The notes: a model not told the origin generated them from the sequence alone. 64,000 nt of DNA from Haloarcula amylovorans (GCF_004681185.1 NZ_SRIF01000001.1:124001-188000), one strand, 5' to 3'; positions 41,254 through 50,442 are shown, numbered from the stretch's first letter. Numbers and translations are program-made.

Positions 41254-41766
41254 CTACTCTGCCACTTCACCGACTGCTCGTTCGCGCAACTCGCCGGTCA
41301 GGTGATTTCCATGCTGATCGATGCGACGGACGATACGTTTGGCCTGCCGCGGACTGAGATATTTGTCTTCGATGGCTGCACGGACGACGACGCCGAAACT
41401 GCTGGTGATTTCAGCGCCGAGTCCCTGGGCCATCCGGCGGACAGTGCGGTCTTCCGAGACGACGGCGACGGCCGAGCGGTCAGACTGGTCGCGGTAGGCG
41501 AGGACCCCGGCGAGGACGGTGACGGCAGCGCCGATATCCTTCTCGCCGAGCAGCGACCGGGCCTGTTCGACGTGGTCGTCGTCGACAGTCGTCTCGACAC
41601 CGGTTTCGAGATACTCCGAGAGATTCGTCGCGGTCGGTTCGACGCGAACGTCATCGATAGCTGGCTCCGGAATGACGATATCGCCGTCGAAGGCATCGAG
41701 GAGGGCGAGTTCGCCGACCTGCCCGAGACTGTACAGCGACGTGGGACCGATGTAGATACGCGTCAT
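41254..41766 (-). CDS. PIN-like domain protein, probable toxin-derived (DUF3368 type)
   Basis: This 170-residue protein has the DUF3368/PIN layout: YIGPTSLYSLGQVGELALLD, then DGDIVIPEPAIDDV, a middle helix pair (HVEQARSLLGEKDIGAAVTV) and VVSEDRTVRRMAQGLGAEI. In active PIN nucleases the N-terminal strand ends in Asp (VVDASPL or similar); here the position is Gly (IYIGPTS). The remaining acidic positions (DIG, SED) are present. It overlaps the RHH protein upstream by 4 nt, a classical antitoxin-toxin arrangement. RNase activity may therefore be weakened or lost. Confidence 0.8.
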   Translation of the reverse strand: MTRIYIGPTSLYSLGQVGELALLDAFDGDIVIPEPAIDDVRVEPTATNLSEYLETGVETTVDDDHVEQARSLLGEKDIGAAVTVLAGVLAYRDQSDRSAVAVVSEDRTVRRMAQGLGAEITSSFGVVVRAAIEDKYLSPRQAKRIVRRIDQHGNHLTGELRERAVGEVAE

Positions 41767-42065
41767 AGCTCCGCGGCGGCGTCGGCGTCGAGTTCGAGAT
41801 CGGAGAGTTCGAGTTGCGTCGTCAGGTTTCGCTCGCGGGCCACGTCCAGCCATTCGGCCATCGAGAGGTCGGCAATCTGGGCGGCCTCGGCGGCGGAGAC
41901 ATCGCCGGACTGGTACTGCTCGACGGCGACACGGATGCGAAGCGTCTCCAGTCCCTCTCGGAGCGCCTTCCGAATCGTCGTCGAGCGGTCTTCCGAGAGC
42001 AGTTCGGCCACTTCGTCCAGTTCGGCTTTCTCCTCGTCAGGAAGCCGTGCGCTAATCGTTGGCAT
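41763..42065 (-). CDS. Ribbon-helix-helix/UPF0175 antitoxin-like protein
   Basis: This 100-residue protein has an N-terminal ribbon-helix-helix (TISARLPDEEKAELDEVAEL, then STTIRKALREGLETLR) followed by a UPF0175-type helix-turn-helix (SAAEAAQIADLSMAEWLDVA) and an acidic tail. UPF0175 proteins are known antitoxins of DUF3368 PIN toxins. The stop overlaps the PIN start (ATGA). It should bind DNA upstream and neutralise the toxin; autorepression is expected for the family. Confidence 0.85.
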   Translation of the reverse strand: MPTISARLPDEEKAELDEVAELLSEDRSTTIRKALREGLETLRIRVAVEQYQSGDVSAAEAAQIADLSMAEWLDVARERNLTTQLELSDLELDADAAAEL

Positions 42066-42178
42066 CGTTTGCGCAGTAGTGTAACGTAAACGTACATCAA
42101 GGTAGGGGTCGGGGAAACGCGTGTCAGCGAGCGTGAAATACCGGGAACGATTTAGCACGCTCCGTTCGAAGCAGCGGT

Positions 42179-42385
42179 ATGGTTTCCGCCGAGATGACCC
42201 TGCTTCGCTACGGACTGTACGTCCTCCTCGTCGGGACAGCGTGTGGCTGGTACGTCTCCACCGAGACGGCCGACCGCTCGCGGTTTTGACGCCTGGGATG
42301 GGCCTCGGTCGCGATCCTGTTCGGCGTCGGCGGACCACTCGCGTTTCTCGGGTTTGGCCCGGAAGGAAGAACCGTCAACCGTTAA
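42179..42385 (+). pseudogene. Small membrane protein gene interrupted by an in-frame TGA
   Basis: An ATG opens MVSAEMTLLRYGLYVLLVGT, then ACGWYVSTETADRSRF, and a TGA at 42287-42289 ends it after 36 residues. The same frame continues without pause as RLGWASVAILFGVGGPLAFL, then GFGPEGRTVNR, to a TAA at 42383-42385. Both halves are hydrophobic helices, so the original product was a two-helix membrane protein of about 68 residues with the stop between helices. Pantoate kinase starts 24 nt later. A nonsense mutation, sequencing error or readthrough are the possible explanations. Confidence 0.65.
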
Positions 42386-42409
42386 GCGGGCCGTCCCGAC
42401 ACCACGGGC

Positions 42410-43240
42410 ATGAGCGACGACGCACGGGCGTTCGTCCCGGGGCACGTGACCGGATTTTTCACGGTCGACCGGGCCGACGACCCGACGAAGACCGGGTCTC
42501 GCGGCGGCGGACTGGCTCTCTCCGACGGCGTTTCGGTGACGGTCGAACCCGCCGCGGAGACGACGGTCGAACTCGACGGCGAGCGAGTCGAGATGGCGGC
42601 CGTCGAGCGTGTGTTGGATGCGTTGCGAGCGTCGGCGACCATCACCGCCGAGACGCCGCTGCCGCTGGGAGCGGGGTTCGGCGTCTCCGGTGCGATGGCG
42701 CTAGGAACGGCGCTCGCGGCCAACGCCGTCTTCGACCGCCACCTCTCGTACAACGAACTAGTGACGGTCGCCCACGGCGCGGAAGTGCAGGCCGGGACCG
42801 GACTGGGCGACGTGGTCGGGCAGGCCCGCGGCGGGATACCGCTTCGCCTCGAACCCGGCGGGCCACGGCACAACTACGTCGACGCGGTCCCCGCCCGCGC
42901 CCGCGTGGAATATCATACGCTCGGCGAACTCTCGACGGCCGACGTGGTCGGCGGCGACACCGAGACGCTGACGCGGGCCGGTGAACGCGCTCTCTCGATG
43001 GTGGTCGAGGAGCCGACACTCGAAACCTTCACTCACGCCGCCCGCCAGTTTTCTCGCGAAGCGAATCTACTGACCGAGAGCGTGCGAAGCGTCGTCGAGG
43101 ACGTGACGGCGGCCGGCGGCGACGCCGGGATGGCAATGCTCGGCGAGACGGTGTTCGCCATCGGAACCGGTCTGACCGACGCCGGTTACGACGCTAACGT
43201 CTGTGAAGTGTATCCGCCCGGGGCGACCGTCGAGGAGTGA
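42410..43240 (+). CDS. Pantoate kinase
   Basis: This 276-residue GHMP-family kinase has the ATP loop ETPLPLGAGFGVSGAMALGT and the N-terminal FVPGHVTGFFTV motif seen in archaeal pantoate kinase. The C-terminal GHMP segment includes GGDAGMAMLGETVFAIG. The enzyme phosphorylates pantoate to 4-phosphopantoate, the archaeal route to CoA. The next gene encodes the enzyme that uses this product, 106 nt downstream, which strongly supports the call. It acts in the cytoplasm. Start ATG gives MSDDARAFVPG. Confidence 0.95.
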   Translation: MSDDARAFVPGHVTGFFTVDRADDPTKTGSRGGGLALSDGVSVTVEPAAETTVELDGERVEMAAVERVLDALRASATITAETPLPLGAGFGVSGAMALGTALAANAVFDRHLSYNELVTVAHGAEVQAGTGLGDVVGQARGGIPLRLEPGGPRHNYVDAVPARARVEYHTLGELSTADVVGGDTETLTRAGERALSMVVEEPTLETFTHAARQFSREANLLTESVRSVVEDVTAAGGDAGMAMLGETVFAIGTGLTDAGYDANVCEVYPPGATVEE

Positions 43241-43346
43241 GTCGGCGACGATGTGCGTCGACGAGGACAGTGACCGATAGAACCCACAGTGTCCGCGTTC
43301 GCCGCTGACCGACGACTTTTCTACACTCGGCTATAGAACGCACACT

Positions 43347-44090
43347 ATGAGCGACGAGGTCGAGGTCCCCGAGAGCCACCCCCGCTACGAGTCACTGCTG
43401 ACTCGTCATCGAATCGAACGCGGCGTCGACCGCGGTATCACCTCCAGACAAGGACTCATCGCGCAGGGTCGCGGTGAGGCCTACGACTACCTGCTTGGCG
43501 AGCGGACCATCCAGAGCGCCGACCGCGCCGAACGCGCCGCCGCCGCCTACCTCCTCCAAGCCGAAAACGCCGTAATTTCCGTCAACGGCAACGCGTCGGC
43601 GCTCGTCCCCGGCGAACTCGTCGAACTGGCCGAGGTGACCGGCGCGGCGCTGGAAGTGAACCTGTTCAACCGTACCGAGGAACGGATGGAAGCCATCGCC
43701 GAGTTCCTTCGGGAACACGGCGCGACAGAGGTACTGGGACTCGAAGCGGATGGTCGTATTCCGGGACTCGACCACGAGCGCGGGACGGTCGACGCCGACG
43801 GCATCGAGAGTGCTGACGTGGTGTTAGTCCCGCTGGAAGACGGTGACCGGGCGGAGGCGCTGGGCGAGATGGGCAAGACGGAGCTCGTCGTCGACCTCAA
43901 CCCCCTCAGCCGGTCGGCACAGGTGGCGACAGTCCCGATAATCGACAACATCGTCCGGGCGATACCGAACGTGACCGACCATGCGCGGGAACTCCGCGAC
44001 GACCCGGACGCACAGGCCGCAGCTATCGAGGCGTTCGACGCCGCCGAAGCGTTGTCGGCCGCCGAGCGCGCGATTCGGGAGGGCGAGTAG
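43347..44090 (+). CDS. 4-phosphopantoate--beta-alanine ligase (phosphopantothenate synthetase)
   Basis: This 247-residue protein matches the archaeal phosphopantothenate synthetase family (formerly DUF137): HPRYESLLTRHRIERGVDRG, then GLIAQGRGEAYDYLLGE, ENAVISVNGNASALVPGELV and LVVDLNPLSRSAQVATVPII. It joins 4-phosphopantoate to beta-alanine with ATP, completing the archaeal branch of CoA synthesis begun by the pantoate kinase upstream. A promoter-like AT stretch (CGACTTTTCTACACTCGGC) 30-45 nt upstream suggests it may also be transcribed alone. Confidence 0.95.
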   Translation: MSDEVEVPESHPRYESLLTRHRIERGVDRGITSRQGLIAQGRGEAYDYLLGERTIQSADRAERAAAAYLLQAENAVISVNGNASALVPGELVELAEVTGAALEVNLFNRTEERMEAIAEFLREHGATEVLGLEADGRIPGLDHERGTVDADGIESADVVLVPLEDGDRAEALGEMGKTELVVDLNPLSRSAQVATVPIIDNIVRAIPNVTDHARELRDDPDAQAAAIEAFDAAEALSAAERAIREGE

Positions 44091-44092
44091 AT

Positions 44093-44842
44093 ATGGGATT
44101 GCGACCGTACATCTACGCCGACCGGCGACTGCCGGACGCCGAAACGGTCCGTGCGACGCTCGCCGACCGGACGCTGACGAAGTTCGGCGACGACGAGCGA
44201 CTGGCTCGCCTCCATCGCGTCTTCTACCCCGTCTTTCGGGTCTTCTACGCCTACGAGAGCGGGAAGGGCAAACTGTTCGGCACCGAGCGAAAGGAGTCGA
44301 CGGCGCTGCTCGATGGCCTCTGGGCGGACAACGACAGCGAACTGGTCCGATACGCCGACGGGACCGAGAGCCCGGTGCGGCGAGCCACGAACGACTACGA
44401 CTTTGGCCTCGACGACCCAGGGCTGGGCGAGTCGGTCCTCCTCCGATTTCAGGTGCCGACCGGCGACGCCGAGTCGCTGCTCCCGCGCCGCGTCGAGGAG
44501 TATCGCGAACAGCGCGGCGGCACCGCGAACGTCTTTCTGCGGAAACTCCGCGATTCGTACGGCCTGCCCAGTGATTTCGACCCTGACGGGTTCGAGGGCG
44601 TGACCGATGTCGAGCGGTGGTATCTCCCGTTCTGGCTGGCGGAGTTCCACTCACCGCACTCCGAGGACGCCGCGATGGTCACCTTCCGGGACCCCGACGC
44701 CCCGGCCGAAGAGATGCGAGAGCACGCGTGGCTGGCGACGTTCGTCAGTGAGCGGCCCCGTCGACTGGCGACCTACGGCTACGAGGTCGACCCCGACCGC
44801 CTCGAACGGAACATCCGTGAGCGCATTCGGGGCGAGCGGTGA
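44093..44842 (+). CDS. Unrecognised protein paired with a twin-AAA ATPase
   Basis: This 249-residue soluble protein follows the CoA-pathway ligase by 2 nt and overlaps the AAA ATPase start by 26 nt. Notable segments are RLARLHRVFYPVFRVFYAYE, GKGKLFGTERKESTALLDGL and VERWYLPFWLAEFHSP: aromatic-rich motifs of the YPxF/YLPFW type that often form a beta-rich or membrane-facing domain. It has no catalytic motif I recognise. Tight coupling suggests it is an adaptor, substrate-recognition factor or regulator of the ATPase. Confidence 0.75.
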   Translation: MGLRPYIYADRRLPDAETVRATLADRTLTKFGDDERLARLHRVFYPVFRVFYAYESGKGKLFGTERKESTALLDGLWADNDSELVRYADGTESPVRRATNDYDFGLDDPGLGESVLLRFQVPTGDAESLLPRRVEEYREQRGGTANVFLRKLRDSYGLPSDFDPDGFEGVTDVERWYLPFWLAEFHSPHSEDAAMVTFRDPDAPAEEMREHAWLATFVSERPRRLATYGYEVDPDRLERNIRERIRGER

Positions 44843-46634
44843 CGGCGAGCAGACGGAGCGGGGCGGGACGGACACACCGGCGCAGTCGCCAAACGGCGAC
44901 GGCGCGCCGACGGTGAACCGAGAGCGACCCGACGAGGGCGGCGTCGTCCAACCAGAGGGCGTCGAGATGTCTGCCGAGGGATTGGTCGACCCGAATCCCG
45001 ACCGAAGTTTCGCCGACGTGGGCGGGATGAGCGAGCTGCTCTCGACGCTCAACCACAAGGTCGTCCGACCGCTCGAAGACCCCGAGACGTTCGAAGAGTA
45101 CGGCATCGGCGTCGTCAATGGCGTCCTCCTCCACGGCCCGCCCGGCTGTGGGAAGACGTACGTCGCAGGCGCGCTCGCCGGCGAAGTCGGCCACTCGTTC
45201 GTCGAGGTGACGCCCGCCGACGTGACGAGCAAGTACATGGGCGAGCCCGCGAAGAAAGTCGAAGAGCTGTTCGCCATCGCCAGAGCGAACGCCCCCTGCA
45301 TCCTCTTCATCGACGAGATAGACGGCATCGCCGGGTCTCGAGACGGCGACAGCGACATGAACGCCAGCGAACAGCAACTCGTCAATCAGTTGCTGACCGA
45401 ACTGGAGGGCATCGCCGAGGAAGACGTAGTCGTCGTCGGCGCGACGAACCTCGTCGAGGACGTCGACGGCGCGATCCGGCGCTCGGGCCGCTTCGACGAG
45501 CGCGTGGAGGTGCCGCCACCGGATCCCGAGGCCCGCCGGGAGATTCTCCACCTCCACCTCGCGGGTCGTCCAGTCGCCGAGGACCTCGAACTCGATTCGG
45601 TGGTCGAGGAGACGGCGGGGTACGCGGCCAGCGACCTCGAACTGCTCGCAGAGAACGCGGCTCGGGCGGCGCTCCGGGCGGACGAGCCCATCGGCACGGC
45701 TCACCTCCAGTCGGCCGCCGACGATTCTGCGACGAGCATCCCCGACTGGGTCGACCCGGCGGACGTGGCCGAGGGTGGCGTCGTCCAACCCGACGGCGTA
45801 GACCTGCAGGCGGCGAACCTAGTCGAGCCGAACCCGGGCCGAGACTTCTCGGCTGTCGGCGGCATGGCCGACCTGAAGGCGCGGCTCGAAGGCACCGTGT
45901 TAGACCCTATCGAGAACAGCGATGCCTACGCCGAGTACGACATCGACGTGCTCTCGGGCCTGTTGCTCTACGGGCCGCCGGGCTGTGGGAAGACCCACCT
46001 CGCCGGGGCGCTCGCGGGCGAACTTGGCCACAGTTTCCTCGAAGTATCGCCCGCCGACGTGACGAGCAAGTGGATGGGCGAACCGGCCCGCAACGTTGCC
46101 GACCTCTTCGCCATCGCGCGGGCGAACGCCCCCTGTGTCCTGTTCATCGACGAGATCGACGGTATCGCTGGGTCCCGCCGCGGGTCGATGAACACGAGCG
46201 AACAGCAACTCGTCAACCAACTGCTGACCGAGATAGAGAGCGCCGCCGAGGCGGACGTGGTGGTCGTCGGCGCGACGAACTTCGTCGAGGACGTGGACGA
46301 GGCGCTGCGTCGTTCGGGTCGATTCGACGAACGCGTAGAGGTGCCGCCGCCAGACGCGACGGCCCGACGCGAGATTCTGGAGGTTCACCTCCGAAACCGG
46401 CCGGTTGCCAAGGGCATCGACTGGGACGCCGTCGTCGAACCGACCGCGGGCTACGCGGCCAGCGACCTCGAACTGCTGGCAGAGGATGCCGCTCGCCACG
46501 CCCTCAGAGCTGACTCACACATCACCCAGGCCCACCTCGAAACCGCCGTCCGGGAGACCCATTCGAGCATCGCCGACTGGGGTGGCCGCAACCGGTACGC
46601 CGACGCCGACGACACGTCGGCGCTGAACCTGTAG
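44817..46634 (+). CDS. Twin-AAA ATPase (CDC48/VCP-like without N-domain)
   Basis: This 605-residue ATPase has two AAA modules. Walker A is LHGPPGCGKTYVAGALAGE in the first and LYGPPGCGKTHLAGALAGE in the second; Walker B is CILFIDEIDGIAGSR and CVLFIDEIDGIAGSR; arginine fingers are RRSGRFDERVEVPPP in both. Each module is introduced by the same linker type (EGGVVQPDGVDLQAANLVEP in the second). There is no CDC48 N-domain, only an acidic, disordered lead of about 50 residues. I use GTG 44817, which gives MSAFGASGDGE and a 26-nt overlap. It probably unfolds or remodels proteins with the upstream partner. Confidence 0.88.
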   Translation: MSAFGASGDGEQTERGGTDTPAQSPNGDGAPTVNRERPDEGGVVQPEGVEMSAEGLVDPNPDRSFADVGGMSELLSTLNHKVVRPLEDPETFEEYGIGVVNGVLLHGPPGCGKTYVAGALAGEVGHSFVEVTPADVTSKYMGEPAKKVEELFAIARANAPCILFIDEIDGIAGSRDGDSDMNASEQQLVNQLLTELEGIAEEDVVVVGATNLVEDVDGAIRRSGRFDERVEVPPPDPEARREILHLHLAGRPVAEDLELDSVVEETAGYAASDLELLAENAARAALRADEPIGTAHLQSAADDSATSIPDWVDPADVAEGGVVQPDGVDLQAANLVEPNPGRDFSAVGGMADLKARLEGTVLDPIENSDAYAEYDIDVLSGLLLYGPPGCGKTHLAGALAGELGHSFLEVSPADVTSKWMGEPARNVADLFAIARANAPCVLFIDEIDGIAGSRRGSMNTSEQQLVNQLLTEIESAAEADVVVVGATNFVEDVDEALRRSGRFDERVEVPPPDATARREILEVHLRNRPVAKGIDWDAVVEPTAGYAASDLELLAEDAARHALRADSHITQAHLETAVRETHSSIADWGGRNRYADADDTSALNL

Positions 46635-46650
46635 GTGGGGACGACGGCGG

Positions 46651-48255
46651 CTATTCGAGGTCGACGGCCTCGCCGACGCGTTCGACGAGCAGGCCCTCGG
46701 CGACCAGTGTTCGCGCCCGGTCGATGTCAGTATGGACCTCGCGGTCGGCATCAAGTTTCGGAATCACGTCTCTGACGGTCTCGTAGGCCGCGGCGGTCCC
46801 GACGCCGTGCGAGAGTGAGCCGTCCAGAAACTCCGCGGCCTGTGCCGCACACAGGAGTTCGATACCCACGACAGTCTGGACGCTCTCGACGACGCTGCGG
46901 AACGAGAGCGAGGACTGCCCGCTCATGCTGACGTGGTCCTCCTGATTGCCGCTGACCGGCGTCGAGTCGATCGAGGGTCGCCCGGTCGCTCGACACTCGT
47001 TGAGCAGCGCCGCCGCGGTGTACTGGGCGATCATGTACCCGGACATCAGGCCGCCACGGTCGGTGAGAAACGGCGGTAGGTGGTCCTCCTGTAAGTTCGG
47101 ATTGAGCATGCGGTCGACGCGACGCTCGCAGATGGCCGCGAGTTCGGTCAGCGCGCTCGTCGCGTAGTCCAGCCGGAGCGCCAGCGGTTCGCCGTGGAAG
47201 TTTCCGGCCGACAGCACCGCGGCGTCGCCGGTGCCGCTCGCCCGGTCCGGGGCGTCCTCGGGGGCGAACAGCAACGGGTTGTCCGTGGCGCTGTTGAGTT
47301 CCGTCTCGACGGCCTCGCGGAGGTGGTCGAGGGCGTCCCGGACCGCGCCGTGGACCTGCGGGAGACACCGAAGCGAGTAGGCGTCCTGTATGCGGTCGCA
47401 GTTGCGGTGGGACTCGACGATACCCGATTCGGCGGTGAGGCGGCGGACGTTCCGCGCGCTGGCGGCCTGCCCGGGATGAGGTCGAACCGCCGAGATGGCC
47501 TCGTGGCTCGGCACCGTCGACCCCATCGTGACCTCCGTCGTGAGCGCGCCGGCCACGTCCGCGCTCCGGAGAGCCACCGTCGCGTCGTGGACGGTCAGCG
47601 CACCGAGGCCGACGCTCAACTGCGTGCCGTTGATGAGCGCGAGCCCCTCTTTCGCTTCGAGGGTAACTGGAGCTAAATCCGCGCGAGCGAGGGCCTCGTC
47701 GCCAGGAAGCCGCTCGGTTTCTCGCTCGTTCGAACCGCCGCCGTCGATGCTCACCGCTCCCTCGCCGATCAACACCAGCGACATGTGAGCCAGCGGCGCG
47801 AGGTCGCCGCTCGCGCCGAGACTGCCGCGCGAGGGGACGACCGGGTGAAGTCGCTCGTTCAGCATCGCCACCAGCAGGTCGACCACCTCCTCGCGGACGC
47901 CCGAGTACCCCTTCACGAGCGCGTTCGCGCGTGCGACCATCATCGCCCTGACTTCCTCACGGGTCAGTTCGCGGCCAACGCCCGCGGCGTGGCTCCGCAG
48001 GAGGTTCTCTTGGAGGGGTTCGAGGTCCGAGCTCGGGATGCGTTCGTCTACTAACTCGCCGAAGCCCGTGTTGACGCCGTAGACGGCCTCGCCGCTCTCC
48101 AAAACGGATTCGACGCGCTCGCGAGACTCACGGACGGCCTCGCGTGCGTCCTCGGCGATGGAGACGGTCGCGCCCTCGCGGGCGACGGCGACCACCGCTT
48201 CGGGGGTGAGCGACGCGCCGTCGAGGACGACGCTGTCCGTACCAACTCGTGACAT
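46651..48255 (-). CDS. hutH: Histidine ammonia-lyase
   Basis: This 534-residue enzyme of the MIO-dependent ammonia-lyase family has the Ala-Ser-Gly triad that cyclises to the cofactor at 148-150 (GSLGASGDLAPLAHMSL). Other active-site segments are VYGVNTGFGELVDERI and FHGEPLALRLDYATSALTEL. It converts histidine to urocanate and ammonia, the first step of histidine degradation. It is the last gene of the hut operon, 19 nt after hutI. Its stop faces the AAA ATPase stop. Confidence 0.97.
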   Translation of the reverse strand: MSRVGTDSVVLDGASLTPEAVVAVAREGATVSIAEDAREAVRESRERVESVLESGEAVYGVNTGFGELVDERIPSSDLEPLQENLLRSHAAGVGRELTREEVRAMMVARANALVKGYSGVREEVVDLLVAMLNERLHPVVPSRGSLGASGDLAPLAHMSLVLIGEGAVSIDGGGSNERETERLPGDEALARADLAPVTLEAKEGLALINGTQLSVGLGALTVHDATVALRSADVAGALTTEVTMGSTVPSHEAISAVRPHPGQAASARNVRRLTAESGIVESHRNCDRIQDAYSLRCLPQVHGAVRDALDHLREAVETELNSATDNPLLFAPEDAPDRASGTGDAAVLSAGNFHGEPLALRLDYATSALTELAAICERRVDRMLNPNLQEDHLPPFLTDRGGLMSGYMIAQYTAAALLNECRATGRPSIDSTPVSGNQEDHVSMSGQSSLSFRSVVESVQTVVGIELLCAAQAAEFLDGSLSHGVGTAAAYETVRDVIPKLDADREVHTDIDRARTLVAEGLLVERVGEAVDLE

Positions 48256-48274
48256 GTATCGACGTACGTACCAC

Positions 48275-49522
48275 TCACTGATACGTCGTTCTCCCGCCCT
48301 CGCAGACCACGTTGCCGTCCGCGAGCACCGTCTCCACGACGTTCGTGCCGTACTGGTAGGGGACGTGAACGTGCGTCAGCGCGTCGAGGACGAGAACGTC
48401 GCCCGGCGCGCCCTCACGGAGCGTGCCGCGGCCGTCCTCGCGGTCCAGCGCCAGCGCGGCGTTGTGCGTGCCCGCAACTACCGCCTCGGCGGGGGTCATC
48501 CGCATCTCGACGCAGGACAGGGCCATCGCGAAGCCCATGCTGTGACTGTGGCAGTTCGGGTTGAAGTCCGTCGCCACGGCGACCGGCGCGTCCGCCTCCA
48601 GGAACGCCTCCGCGTCGGCGTACTCCGCGCCGAGACCGAACGCCGTCCCGGGAAGCAGGACCGGCGTCACGCCCGACTCGACGAGGGACTCGATGTCGTC
48701 GTCCGTGGCGTGCAACAGGTGGTCGGCGCTGGCCGCGCCCAACTCGGCGGCTAGTTGCGTTCCGCCGATGTGGGCGAGTTCCTCGGCGTGGACCTTCGGG
48801 GTCATCCCCGCTGCCTCGCCCGCTTCGAGGACGCGTCGGGACTGGGAAACGGAGAAGACCCCCTCCTCGCAGAAGACGTCGCAGAACTCGGCGACGCCCT
48901 GTGACTCGACGGCTGGAATCTGCTCCTCGACGACTTCGTCGGCGTAGTCGTCGGCGTCGCGGCCCTCGGGGACGGCGTGTGCACCCATGAACGTCGGTAC
49001 CACGTCGACTGGATGGCGGTCGTCCGCCCGGTCGATGACATTGAGCATCCGCAGTTCCGTCTTCGTATCGAGGCCATACCCCGACTTCACCTCGACGGTG
49101 GTCGTCCCGTTTTCGAGCATCGTATCGAGGTGGCCGAGCAGATTCGAGAGGAGCATCTCGTCGTCGGCCTCCCGAACTGCCCGAACCGTGCGGAGGATGC
49201 CACCGCCCTCCGAAAGGATGTCCTGATATGACTTCCCGCGGAGTTTCGCGGCGAACTCGTCGGAGCGGTCGCCCGCGAACAGGCCGTGCGTATGCGGGTC
49301 GACGAAGCCCGGGAGGACCGCCTGACCACCGGCGTCGATGGCGCGGTGCGCGTTCGCCGGCGGGTACTCGCGAGTGATTTCGTCGGTCGGACCGACGGCC
49401 GCCACTTCGCCGTCGACGACCGCGACCGCGCCGTCCTCGACGGTTTCCAGTTCTCGGCCGCTCTCTTCGGGGCCGACGACGAGTTCGTTCGCGCCGTGGA
49501 CCACCGCGTTGAGGTCGGTCAT
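48275..49522 (-). CDS. hutI: Imidazolonepropionase
   Basis: This 415-residue amidohydrolase has metal-binding HxH in LPGFVDPHTHGLFAGDRSDE, further ligands in KVHAEELAHIGGTQ and VAVATDFNPNCHSHSMGF, and the tail typical of the family. It opens the ring of imidazolonepropionate to N-formimino-glutamate in the third step of histidine degradation. The start overlaps the stop of hutG by 4 nt, ensuring coupled translation. Confidence 0.96.
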   Translation of the reverse strand: MTDLNAVVHGANELVVGPEESGRELETVEDGAVAVVDGEVAAVGPTDEITREYPPANAHRAIDAGGQAVLPGFVDPHTHGLFAGDRSDEFAAKLRGKSYQDILSEGGGILRTVRAVREADDEMLLSNLLGHLDTMLENGTTTVEVKSGYGLDTKTELRMLNVIDRADDRHPVDVVPTFMGAHAVPEGRDADDYADEVVEEQIPAVESQGVAEFCDVFCEEGVFSVSQSRRVLEAGEAAGMTPKVHAEELAHIGGTQLAAELGAASADHLLHATDDDIESLVESGVTPVLLPGTAFGLGAEYADAEAFLEADAPVAVATDFNPNCHSHSMGFAMALSCVEMRMTPAEAVVAGTHNAALALDREDGRGTLREGAPGDVLVLDALTHVHVPYQYGTNVVETVLADGNVVCEGGRTTYQ

Positions 49523-50442
49523 CGGCTCACCTCCAGTCCGCCGAGGAAGTGTGCGACCGCGCGGGCGGCGACGCGAGCGGTCCGGAAGCCGTCGTCCAGC
49601 GGCGGCGCGCACTCGACCACCTCGAACCCGGCGACTCGGTCGTGGGCGGCGACGTGGCTGAGCATCTCGAACAGTTCGCGGGTCGTGAGGCCGCCCGGAG
49701 TCGGCGCGCTCACGCCCGGCGCGGCCGCCGCTTCGAGGACGTCCAAATCGAGGCTGACGTATATCGAATCTACGCTGTCCATCGAATCGAGGGCCTCGTC
49801 CACCGCTGCCTTCGGGTCCGATTCGACGGTCTCGGGCGTCACGACGTGCCCGCCCTGTTCGGCGACGTACTCGTGGTACGCCGTCGAGGTCTCGAAGTGG
49901 CGCGCGCCGACGACGGCGAAGGCGTCCAGCCCTGCCTCGTGGAGTTGGCGATAGGGAGTGCCGCTGGTGGGGTCGTCTCGGACCGCGCGACAGTCCAGAT
50001 GGGCGTCGAAACTGAGTGCCCCGAGCGTTCCGTCGGTCAGTAGGGGCGCGGCGTTCGGGAACGTGAGCGAGTTGTCACCGCCGAGAAATACGGGGAACGC
50101 GCCCGCGTCGTAGATGGCAGTCACGGTCTCCTGGACAGCGAACTGGACGCCCTCGACACAGTCGTCGGGTATCTCCACGTTCCCGAGGTCGCCGATGGCA
50201 TCCACCGCGCCGCGGTCGACGTGGTGAGTCTTCGTCCCGGCGAGCTCCCGACGGATGGCCTCGGGTCCCTCGTGAGCGCCTTTTCGACCGATGACCGCGC
50301 CGTCGTACGGTTCGCCGACGAGGACGGCGTCGTAGTCGGTCGCCGCGTCGAGTGTCGTCCCTTCGATTACGTCCCCGAACTGCTCGTCGTTCGGGTCCGT
50401 GGAGGGGCCGTCCCATTCTGGTGGTGCAGTCAGCCCGCTCAT
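49519..50442 (-). CDS. hutG: Formimidoylglutamase
   Basis: This 307-residue arginase/agmatinase-family hydrolase has metal ligands in [10 protein letters not shown] and [20 protein letters not shown]. The first ligand motif, usually GGDHS in arginases, reads [10 protein letters not shown] with Asn for His. It hydrolyses formimino-glutamate to glutamate and formamide. Asn at that site has been reported for some formiminoglutamases, so it may be a subfamily trait rather than a defect. It overlaps hutU and hutI by 4 nt each. Confidence 0.95.
   Translation of the reverse strand: MSGLTAPPEWDGPSTDPNDEQFGDVIEGTTLDAATDYDAVLVGEPYDGAVIGRKGAHEGPEAIRRELAGTKTHHVDRGAVDAIGDLGNVEIPDDCVEGVQFAVQETVTAIYDAGAFPVFLGGDNSLTFPNAAPLLTDGTLGALSFDAHLDCRAVRDDPTSGTPYRQLHEAGLDAFAVVGARHFETSTAYHEYVAEQGGHVVTPETVESDPKAAVDEALDSMDSVDSIYVSLDLDVLEAAAAPGVSAPTPGGLTTRELFEMLSHVAAHDRVAGFEVVECAPPLDDGFRTARVAARAVAHFLGGLEVSR

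Noticed and set aside
42287..42289. Selenocysteine codon
   Set aside because: No selenoprotein context is seen and haloarchaea are not known to use Sec; the position is in a small membrane protein loop, so nonsense mutation or readthrough is more plausible.
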